Positions 1 through 5,015 of a DNA stretch of 7,062 nucleotides are shown in pieces (position 1 is the stretch's first letter; every line of letters begins with the position of its first letter). Origin of the DNA: Ruminococcus sp. UBA5884 (GTDB lineage Bacteria; Bacillota; Clostridia; Oscillospirales; Ruminococcaceae); NCBI GenBank assembly GCA_002431975.1, contig DJFA01000072.1, positions 659-7,720 on the forward strand. Reading direction: 5' to 3'. The notes beneath the pieces are model-generated. The model was not told where the DNA came from and did no database searches. It saw nothing but the letters and a program-made list of their open reading frames with translations. A program made the position numbers and the translations under genes.

Positions 1-426
1 GTAACAACTGAAGAAACATCTGAAACAACTGAAGGCGACAAGGTTGTAAGAAGAATGCTCGGTGACCTTGATGAAAGTGAAACACTTACATCTTACGATG
101 CTCTCCTTATCCTCCAGAATGTTGTTCAGCTCAACAAGTTTGATGCTGTTGACAACGCTGTAGGCGACGTTGCTGATATGAATGACGGTCAGATTACATC
201 TTACGATGCTCTCCAGATTCTCCAGGTTGTTGTTCAGCTCCAGAGCGACTTCAGCGGTGCACTTTATGTAGATGTACATCTCCCAAGCGATGACGAAGTA
301 GTAGAAGACGCTGAATACCTCGGCGGTGACAAGCACACAGGTGCTGAAATCGCAGATACTCGTGCATACTATGCTGCTGATAAGACTACAAAGGTTGACC
401 TTGATTACTCAATCAGACAGGACTAA
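1..426 (+). CDS. Dockerin-containing secreted protein, C-terminal part (5' end outside window)
   Basis: The reading frame is open from base 1, so the start lies upstream and only the last 141 residues are seen. They begin with a Thr/Glu-rich linker (VTTEETSETTEGDK), typical between modules of secreted polysaccharide-degrading proteins. Two dockerin-like repeats follow, at 61-117 (GDLDESETLTSYDALLILQ) and 172-225 (ADMNDGQITSYDALQILQ). Dockerins bind calcium and plug into cohesins to anchor enzymes on a cellulosome-type complex. Both loops are degenerate: the first has Ser and Glu where Asp and Gly are usual, and the second is one residue short. After the dockerin comes a tail of about 60 residues that is acidic early on and ends RAYYAADKTTKVDLDYSIRQD; it resembles the tail of the next gene product. 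All five lysines are AAG and Leu is mostly CTC/CTT, a stronger codon bias than in the neighbours, which suggests high expression. The catalytic or binding module, if any, is out of view. Confidence 0.85.
   Translation, partial: VTTEETSETTEGDKVVRRMLGDLDESETLTSYDALLILQNVVQLNKFDAVDNAVGDVADMNDGQITSYDALQILQVVVQLQSDFSGALYVDVHLPSDDEVVEDAEYLGGDKHTGAEIADTRAYYAADKTTKVDLDYSIRQD
86..214 (+). repeat. Direct DNA repeat inside dockerin coding region
   Basis: A 21-nt block is identical at 86-106 and 194-214; it encodes the TSYDAL core of the two dockerin repeats. A second shared block, GTTGTTCAGCTC, recurs at 121-132 and 229-240. The DNA-level identity fits internal duplication of the calcium-binding unit, kept similar by strong codon bias or gene conversion. 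Confidence 0.75.
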
Positions 427-455
427 TCGTTGAACGTTCTTATATAGTTTTGATT

Positions 456-489
456 ACACCCCGAATTTTATAAAAGTTCGGGGTGTTTT
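456..489 (+). terminator. Intrinsic terminator after the dockerin gene
   Basis: A perfect 10-bp stem (ACACCCCGAA at 456-465 with TTCGGGGTGT at 477-486) continues inward with a G-T pair and three A-T pairs to a 3-nt loop. A short T run follows at 486-489. It starts 30 bp after the stop codon of the first gene and ends about 20 bp before the next start, so it separates the two dockerin genes. It may allow some read-through, because no clear promoter for the second gene is visible downstream of it. Confidence 0.85.
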
Positions 490-510
490 CTAAGTAAAGG
501 TGATTTTTTT

Positions 511-1341
511 ATGAAAAGCTTTGGATTTCTTTCTGCTCTTTGTGCAGCTGTTTTAATGCAATCATGTCTTGTATGCAGTGCGGCAGAGAATTATTCCGGA
601 AAAATCCGGATTGAAAACGCTCAAATCGTTCACGGACAAACCAATGTTTCTGTTCCTGTTACAATTGATGAAAATTCAGGAATATCCGGCATTATGGCAA
701 AATTCTCATTAAGCGACAAGCTCTCACTCTCAGCAGTTGATACTTCTCAGAGTACCGTAAAGGGCGATATCGGAATTTTTGACCATATCAATGTTGAATC
801 AAATGCTCTTATATGGTCTACCCAGAGTACAGAAAATACTGTTCAGACCGGAAATTTTATAAATCTTGATGTGAATATTTCCGAAAATGCATATCCGGGA
901 GTATATGATATTTCATTTGCTTCAATAGGCAGCAGAACAATGGCTACCAATTCGGATATTGAATCACTCAATATAGACTGGGTGAACGGTTCGGTTACAA
1001 TAAACGGAAATGCTGATGATATAGCAGCAGCCTCTCTGATAGGTGACCTCGATAATGACGGCGAAATTACTTCATATGATGCACTTCTTGTACTCCAGAC
1101 AGTTACGGAGCTCAATGATATGGATATTTACGGAAAAATTACTGCCGACAGCGATTTTGACGGAGCTGTTACCTCATATGACGCTCTTTCACTGCTCCAG
1201 TACTCTACCGGAATTATATCCTCATTTTCAGATGCTGTATCAGTAGGAATAAATCCTGATGATTCCGGAAATGTTGTGAACCGTTCATATTATAAGGATA
1301 AAAATGGTTCATCAATCCGGGTATCTTATACTGAATTCTGA
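511..1341 (+). CDS. Secreted cohesin-dockerin protein, putative adaptor scaffoldin
   Basis: This is a 276-residue exported protein. Residues 1 to about 25 form a signal peptide with a hydrophobic core and a likely signal peptidase I site near CSAA. Residues about 31-166 look like a cohesin: VSVPVTID, then GISGIMAKFSLS, the strand with NALIWST, a TGNFINLDVNIS segment, AYPGVYDISF, and a closing NGSVTING strand, in the usual cohesin order. Residues about 178-236 are a dockerin with two canonical calcium loops, GDLDNDGEITSYDALLVLQ and ADSDFDGAVTSYDALSLLQ. A 40-residue tail follows. A lone cohesin joined to a dockerin is the layout of adaptor scaffoldins such as ScaC of Ruminococcus flavefaciens, which switch the binding specificity of a docking site; that role is inferred here. 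The start is supported by AAAGGTGA at 496-503, seven bases upstream. The cohesin call rests on motif order only; another immunoglobulin-like adhesion fold is the main alternative. Confidence 0.8.
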   Translation: MKSFGFLSALCAAVLMQSCLVCSAAENYSGKIRIENAQIVHGQTNVSVPVTIDENSGISGIMAKFSLSDKLSLSAVDTSQSTVKGDIGIFDHINVESNALIWSTQSTENTVQTGNFINLDVNISENAYPGVYDISFASIGSRTMATNSDIESLNIDWVNGSVTINGNADDIAAASLIGDLDNDGEITSYDALLVLQTVTELNDMDIYGKITADSDFDGAVTSYDALSLLQYSTGIISSFSDAVSVGINPDDSGNVVNRSYYKDKNGSSIRVSYTEF

Positions 1342-1348
1342 TAATCCG

Positions 1349-1377
1349 TTGACTTTTAATACATAATATGATAAAAT
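1349..1377 (+). promoter_or_regulatory. Sigma-A-type promoter of the dehydratase operon
   Basis: A -35 box TTGACT (1349-1354) and a -10 box TAAAAT (1372-1377) are separated by exactly 17 bp. The -35 box starts 8 bp after the upstream stop codon. The predicted transcription start near 1383-1385 falls on the 5' arm of the hairpin at 1382-1407. Confidence 0.65.
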
Positions 1378-1381
1378 ATCT

Positions 1382-1411
1382 ATGCAGTTATGAGATTATA
1401 ACTGCATTTTT
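1382..1411 (+). terminator. Hairpin with T run between scaffoldin and dehydratase genes
   Basis: There is a perfect 10-bp stem, ATGCAGTTAT (1382-1391) with ATAACTGCAT (1398-1407), a 6-nt loop and a T run at 1407-1411. As a terminator it would end the scaffoldin transcript. For RNA starting at the overlapping promoter it would form the extreme 5' end of the dehydratase mRNA, where it could instead act as a protective 5' hairpin. Confidence 0.6.
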
Positions 1412-1431
1412 ATATATACAGGGAGAATAAA

Positions 1432-3294
1432 ATGAAAAAGGATTATTCCGTAATAGCTGCTGATATGCTGATAATTGCAATATCAACGATTCTTTCAAAT
1501 CTTATACTGACAGCTGTCGGTGCAGAAGCTGTAAATACTCAGATACTGCTTGTAGTTGCATTGTTCAATATATTCTGCTGTTTCTTTTCAATGAAGCTTA
1601 TCGGTGCATATCAGACAATGTGGAGAAAAATGAACAGAAGCGATTATACCACCTGCATGATAGGAGTTGCCCTTGGCATAACTATAAGCCGGCTTTTCGC
1701 TGTTCTTTTCAATGAAAATGTTACTCTGCTTTTCGTTATAGTAAATTATGTTATAGCAGTTGTTCTTATAATACTATTTCGTTTTTTCTGGGGAAAAACA
1801 TTTCTTGTTGTAAATGAAAGACGTATGCAGGAACGCAGAAGAACTATGATAATAGGTGCAGGAAAAGCGGCTCAGCTGCTTATAAATGATATCACCGTAT
1901 CATTGAAAGATGGCAAAAATCCTGCAAACAACTATCTTCCGGTATGCATAATTGATGATGATAAAAATAAAGCCGGCACAAGTATTATGGGAGTAAAAGT
2001 TGCCGGAACTACTGACGAAATAGAGGATATATGCAGAAAAGAAAATATTGAGATAATCATGTTTGCGATTCCTTCATGTCCGGACAGACGCAGAAAACAG
2101 ATTCTTGAATTATGCTCAAAAACAGGTCTGCCTGTAAAGGTTATGCCATACCTCAGCCAGATGCTTATTGACAAGGAAGAATGCAGCGGAAATGTATTCA
2201 ATTATGTAAAGGATATAAGGATTGAGGATTTGCTCGGCAGAGAACCTGTAAGCTTTGATGAAAAGGCTGTAAAGGCTTTTATTGAAAACAAGGTCTGTAT
2301 GGTAACAGGCGGAGGCGGCTCAATCGGTTCTGAAATAGTCCGTCAGCTCGCTGACTATAACCCTGAACGCATAATAATAGTTGATATATATGAAAATAAT
2401 GCTTATGATATCCAACAGGAAATAATCATGGAGCATGATGGCAGCACTGCTCTTGAAACGGTAATTGCCTCTGTGCGTGATTATGATAAGATGAATAAGA
2501 TTTTCAGTATGTATAAACCTCAGATTGTATTTCATGCCGCAGCACACAAACACGTCACCCTTATGGAAACAAGTCCTGAAGAAGCCGTTAAAAATAATGT
2601 ATTCGGCACTTATAATGTCGCAGAACTTGCCGGAAAATATGGTGCTGAAAAATTTATAATGATTTCGACTGACAAGGCTGTAAATCCTACAAATATAATG
2701 GGAGCTACAAAAAGATGCTGTGAGATGATAGTACAGTATCTTTCACAGAAAAAACTCTATAAAACTGAATATATTACTACACGTTTCGGGAATGTTCTCG
2801 GTTCAAACGGTTCAGTAATACCTCTTTTTAAAAAGCAGATAGAGCGTGGAAAAGACGTTACAGTAACTCACCCTGATATAGTCAGATATTTCATGACTAT
2901 TCCGGAAGCTGTATCACTTGTGCTTCAGGCTGGAGCTATGGCACATGGCGGTGAAATATTTGTTCTTGATATGGGCGACCCTGTAAAGATAGTTACACTT
3001 GCTGAAAATCTTATACGAATGTATGGGAAAATCCCCTATAAAGATGTAAACATACGTTTTGTAGGTTTAAGACCCGGCGAGAAAATGTATGAGGAAACAA
3101 TGCTTCAGGAAGAACAGAAATCTACTTCACATGATAAAATATATATCGGTCAGCAGATAAATATAAATGAAAAACAGTTCCTTTCAGATTTGAAGCAGCT
3201 TAAAGAATATGCTGAAAACAATGATTCTGAAAAAACTGTTGAAATGCTTATGAAAATAGTTCCTACATTTTCACATAATAAAAAGGAGAACTGA
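1432..3294 (+). CDS. Membrane-anchored UDP-sugar 4,6-dehydratase (CapD/WbpM/PglF family)
   Basis: The protein has 620 residues, the usual length for the long membrane-bound form of this family. Residues about 5-120 hold four hydrophobic helices. A first nucleotide-binding fold starts at MIIGAGKAAQLL (about 139-150), and the catalytic short-chain-dehydrogenase-like domain starts near 270. Its NAD-binding loop is G293-x-x-G-x-x-G299 in VTGGGGSIGS. The active site reads STDKAVNPTNIMGATKR (412-428), with T413, D414 and K415, and Met423 where short forms have the catalytic Tyr; the Ser/Thr-Met-Lys pattern is the mark of WbpM/PglF-type enzymes. RFGNVLGSNGSVIPLF and LRPGEKMYEE are further family signatures. 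By family it converts UDP-GlcNAc (or a related UDP-sugar) to the 4-keto-6-deoxy sugar at the inner membrane face, the first step to bacillosamine-like or 6-deoxy amino sugars for surface glycans or protein glycosylation. The exact substrate cannot be read from sequence. The start has AGGGAGA at 1420-1426. No transferase or aminotransferase partner is in the window. Confidence 0.92.
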   Translation: MKKDYSVIAADMLIIAISTILSNLILTAVGAEAVNTQILLVVALFNIFCCFFSMKLIGAYQTMWRKMNRSDYTTCMIGVALGITISRLFAVLFNENVTLLFVIVNYVIAVVLIILFRFFWGKTFLVVNERRMQERRRTMIIGAGKAAQLLINDITVSLKDGKNPANNYLPVCIIDDDKNKAGTSIMGVKVAGTTDEIEDICRKENIEIIMFAIPSCPDRRRKQILELCSKTGLPVKVMPYLSQMLIDKEECSGNVFNYVKDIRIEDLLGREPVSFDEKAVKAFIENKVCMVTGGGGSIGSEIVRQLADYNPERIIIVDIYENNAYDIQQEIIMEHDGSTALETVIASVRDYDKMNKIFSMYKPQIVFHAAAHKHVTLMETSPEEAVKNNVFGTYNVAELAGKYGAEKFIMISTDKAVNPTNIMGATKRCCEMIVQYLSQKKLYKTEYITTRFGNVLGSNGSVIPLFKKQIERGKDVTVTHPDIVRYFMTIPEAVSLVLQAGAMAHGGEIFVLDMGDPVKIVTLAENLIRMYGKIPYKDVNIRFVGLRPGEKMYEETMLQEEQKSTSHDKIYIGQQININEKQFLSDLKQLKEYAENNDSEKTVEMLMKIVPTFSHNKKEN

Positions 3295-3300
3295 AAAAAT

Positions 3301-3984
3301 ATGAATGATGCTCATGCACAGGAAAGAATTGATAACTATAATGAGGTAATGCAGATTCTTAAAGGAAATATGAGTTTTGTAAGTACTGAATATTCATCTC
3401 TTTCAGTAGACGAAATTTTAAAGCTTGACGGAGTTCTTTACATAGGTTCTGTAATCGGTGAAAATCCCCTTACAGATGTAGTTTTTCATTCTCTTAAAAA
3501 GAATATTTTCTCAAAAGCTGCAATTGAACTTGTAAAAGAACCTGTTCTGAAACAGAAACTTTATGAACTCTATAAGCTTGAAAATGATTACAGATATGAT
3601 TTTGAGAATAACTGCGTGCGTCCTGAATATCTTGAACAGCAGAATAATTCAAAAAGCTGGGCAATTCCTGAATGGGCATATGGTATTTCAGAAAAAACAA
3701 AAGATGTATTTATTATGAGGGATTATGCTGAACACGTCATGCAGCTTGATGATACAGGCTGGCTTATGGGAGTATGTCAGATGCTGCTTGAAATATGCGT
3801 TGAAAATGAATGGGATATCGATATTGAACAGATGACAGGAAAGAATATGGATTCAGATGAGTTCTGTATGTGGTTTGCGGATTTTGTATATATGACATTC
3901 AGCAAGCTTATTGAATCAGGAAAAGCAGCAGTTGTATATAATTTTGATAAAGTTATAAGAGTAGGATTTATTGACGGAGATTAA
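3301..3984 (+). CDS. Hypothetical soluble protein, operon partner of the dehydratase
   Basis: I do not recognise this 227-residue protein. It has no signal peptide or membrane helix, and looks mostly helical and acidic. It has a conspicuous aromatic middle (SWAIPEWAYG) and a tryptophan/cysteine-containing second half (GWLMGVCQMLLEICVENEWDIDI, CMWFADFVYMTF). The gene starts 6 bp after the dehydratase stop, and its ribosome binding site AAAAGGAG (3281-3288) lies inside the end of that gene, so the two are probably co-transcribed and translationally coupled. A cytoplasmic accessory role next to the dehydratase is possible but unproven. The TAA stop (3982-3984) overlaps the first bases of the palindromic element that follows, so the present C-terminus (VGFIDGD) may have been set by that insertion. 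Confidence 0.8.
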   Translation: MNDAHAQERIDNYNEVMQILKGNMSFVSTEYSSLSVDEILKLDGVLYIGSVIGENPLTDVVFHSLKKNIFSKAAIELVKEPVLKQKLYELYKLENDYRYDFENNCVRPEYLEQQNNSKSWAIPEWAYGISEKTKDVFIMRDYAEHVMQLDDTGWLMGVCQMLLEICVENEWDIDIEQMTGKNMDSDEFCMWFADFVYMTFSKLIESGKAAVVYNFDKVIRVGFIDGD

Positions 3985-4110
3985 CTAAAGTTCGAGTCGC
4001 CCGCCTCTGAAATTCCGGAGAATTTAACGGGCGACCGATGGTCGCCCCTACAAAAATATAAGAAAAATTCCTTATTTTGAATCATAAGATTTTGTTGTCG
4101 AATTTGCGTT
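3983..4110. mobile_element. MITE-like palindromic element, copy A (left arm shortened)
   Basis: The right end TCGAATTTGCGTT (4098-4110) is the inverted counterpart of the left end of copy B. The left end, AAC at 3983 through TTCGA at 3991-3995, matches the same 13-bp terminal motif at 10 positions. The right half carries the hairpin GGGCGACC (4029-4036), GAT, GGTCGCCC (4040-4047) followed by CTAC. The 61 bases from 4050 to 4110 align to 4933-4992 of copy B with about nine mismatches and one gap. The left hairpin arm is missing: only GTCGCCCG (3996-4003) remains, and it can pair with CGGGCGAC at 4028-4035. No target duplication is evident. It has no coding capacity for a transposase. Confidence 0.75.
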
Positions 4111-4434
4111 AAAAAATACAGCAAGCCCCGAAATTATCATCAGAACAGAATATATAATCAAAGGATAAACAATAAGTTCAAATGCAAATAAACTGTCATT
4201 GTTTATAAATATTTCCAGTATAGCAAGAATTATAAATGCGATGATTGTAACCGCAATACAGAGAAATTTATTTTTTCTGTCATCACTCTGTATGCATACA
4301 TTGATTATTTTAAGTGCAAGAGCAATAGTTCCTGCCGCTGTAAGCGAAAACCAGTATTCCATATTGATTAAGAAAAGATATGATATCAGCACTATATCCC
4401 CTAAAATATTCAGTATTTTCAGTATTCTGTTCAT
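4072..4434 (-). CDS. Small four-helix membrane protein of unknown function
   Basis: This 120-residue protein is mostly hydrophobic, with predicted helices near residues 6-24, 28-48, 56-77 and 84-107 and a charged cytoplasmic-like loop QSDDRKNK (49-56). I do not recognise a family. The gene is supported by a strong ribosome binding site AAGGGGAA on the minus strand (4441-4448), six bases before the start, and by a consensus promoter upstream. Its last 12 residues (NANSTTKSYDSK) and its stop codon lie exactly within the terminal arm of palindromic element A (4072-4110), so the original C-terminus appears to have been replaced by insertion-derived sequence. It converges on the 227-residue gene and diverges from thrS. 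Confidence 0.75.
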   Translation of the reverse strand: MNRILKILNILGDIVLISYLFLINMEYWFSLTAAGTIALALKIINVCIQSDDRKNKFLCIAVTIIAFIILAILEIFINNDSLFAFELIVYPLIIYSVLMIISGLAVFFNANSTTKSYDSK

Positions 4435-4466
4435 TTTAAATTCCCCTTAAATATAATCATGGCATT

Positions 4467-4495
4467 ATTATACAACATTATTTATTCACCGTCAA
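4467..4495 (-). promoter_or_regulatory. Consensus promoter of the membrane-protein gene
   Basis: On the minus strand, TTGACG (complement of 4490-4495) and TATAAT (complement of 4467-4472) are separated by exactly 17 bp. The expected start is near 4460, leaving a leader of about 25 nt that contains the AAGGGGAA ribosome binding site. The -35 box lies 11 bp from the -35 box of the divergent thrS promoter. Confidence 0.8.
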
Positions 4496-4506
4496 TAAAA
4501 AAATTG

Positions 4507-4535
4507 TTGACAAATAAAAAATATTATGATATAGT
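4507..4535 (+). promoter_or_regulatory. Consensus promoter of thrS
   Basis: TTGACA (4507-4512) and TATAGT (4530-4535) are separated by 17 bp. The predicted start near 4542 is about 13 nt upstream of the first T-box stem, as expected for a T-box leader transcript. The thrS mRNA leader would then be about 470 nt, unusually long because of the inserted palindromic element. Confidence 0.8.
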
Positions 4536-4554
4536 TAGATTATTGAAATAAATC

Positions 4555-4784
4555 GTTGATGAGGACGGCATTTTGCAAAGAATTTTTATACAGAGAGATT
4601 TCTTCACCGGCTGAAAGAGAAATTATAAAAAAAGCATTATGCATACCACCTCTGAGTATGTCTAATAAACATCGGTTTTTCTCCGTTATCAGAAAACTTA
4701 TGAGGCACTTTTTCAGTGCGAATAAGGGTGGAACAGCGGTAAATTATCGCCCCTTGAACATTACTGTGTTCAGGGGGCTTTTTT
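4555..4784 (+). promoter_or_regulatory. T-box riboswitch, threonine-specific, controlling thrS
   Basis: The leader senses uncharged tRNA-Thr and controls read-through into thrS. Stem I is closed by GAGG (4561-4564) with CCTC (4649-4652). It carries the conserved AGAGAG (4592-4597) and GGCTGAAAG (4609-4617) motifs. The specifier loop reads ATACCACCTCTGAG; ACC at 4645-4647 is a threonine codon at the expected place before the stem base. Stem III is GCACT/AGTGC near 4705-4719. The T-box bulge is AAGGGTGGAACAGCGG (4724-4739), with TGGA available to pair with the tRNA acceptor end. The antiterminator pairs AAGGG (4724-4728) with CCCTT (4751-4755) and GCG (4736-4738) with CGC (4748-4750), competing with the terminator. 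One base departs from the usual ACCGCG (ACAGCG here). Read as protein, this stretch gives a 78-codon open frame that is not a gene. Confidence 0.93.
4749..4784 (+). terminator. T-box terminator hairpin
   Basis: The 12-bp stem is GCCCCTTGAACA (4749-4760) with TGTTCAGGGGGC (4767-4778), including one G-T pair, a 6-nt loop and six T (4779-4784). Its 5' arm overlaps the antiterminator partner CGCCCCTT, so the two structures are mutually exclusive, as T-box control requires. Confidence 0.93.
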
Positions 4785-4798
4785 GTTTATGAAAAAAA

Positions 4799-4818
4799 GA
4801 AAAAAACGTATTTTTTTC
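4799..4818. repeat. A/T inverted repeat in the thrS leader
   Basis: G plus seven A (4799-4806) faces seven T plus C (4811-4818) across a CGTA centre. It lies between the T-box terminator and element B. As RNA it would be a weak A-U hairpin with no following U run, so it is unlikely to terminate transcription. No function is assigned. Confidence 0.5.
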
Positions 4819-4839
4819 GGGGATATATTTGAATAAATA

Positions 4840-4992
4840 AACGCAAATTCGATGAATTATTTCTGTAGGGGCGACCATTGGTCGCCCGTCAGGTTTACCG
4901 AATTTTCAGATAGGCGACCGATGGTCGCCCCTACAAAATATAAGGGAAATCCCATATTTTCAATTATAAAATTTTGTTGTCAAATTTGAGTT
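4840..4992. mobile_element. MITE-like palindromic element, copy B (most complete)
   Basis: This is a 153-bp element bounded by AACGCAAATTCGA (4840-4852) and TCAAATTTGAGTT (4980-4992), which are inverted repeats with two mismatches. Inside, GTAGGGGCGACC (4865-4876) and GGTCGCCCCTAC (4923-4934) form a perfect 12-bp inverted pair. Each arm can also fold locally: GGGCGACC-ATT-GGTCGCCC (4869-4887) and GGCGACC-GAT-GGTCGCC (4913-4929). The flanks carry AAATA on both sides (4835-4839 and 4993-4997), a possible 5-bp target duplication, although the flanks are AT-rich. There is no coding capacity, so movement would need a transposase from elsewhere. It sits in the thrS leader, 6 bp before the ribosome binding site. 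Confidence 0.8.
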
Positions 4993-5015
4993 AAATAGAA
5001 AGGAAGATTTTTTTT

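Noticed and set aside
430..458. Promoter for the cohesin-dockerin gene starting at TTGAAC
   Set aside because: No acceptable -10 box lies at 16-18 bp spacing; the TATATA nearby is only about 5 bp away.
565..579. Lipoprotein signal at the cysteines near residues 19 and 22 of the cohesin-dockerin protein
   Set aside because: The residues before each cysteine (MQS and CLV) do not fit a lipobox; a signal peptidase I site after CSA/SAA is more likely.
843..1115. 90-codon minus-strand open frame inside the cohesin-dockerin gene
   Set aside because: It is a shadow of the strong plus-strand coding frame, which has recognisable domains; no ribosome binding site is apparent.
4199..4450. 83-codon plus-strand open frame opposite the membrane-protein gene
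   Set aside because: It is antisense to a gene with its own promoter and ribosome binding site, and has no clear ribosome binding site itself.
4556..4792. 78-codon open frame on the plus strand
   Set aside because: It coincides with the T-box leader, including the specifier loop, bulge and terminator; there is no ribosome binding site, and the RNA structure explains the sequence.
4865..4940. Element B hairpins as an intrinsic terminator
   Set aside because: The GC stems are followed by GTCAGG and CTACAAAATA, not by a T run, so termination is not expected on the plus strand.
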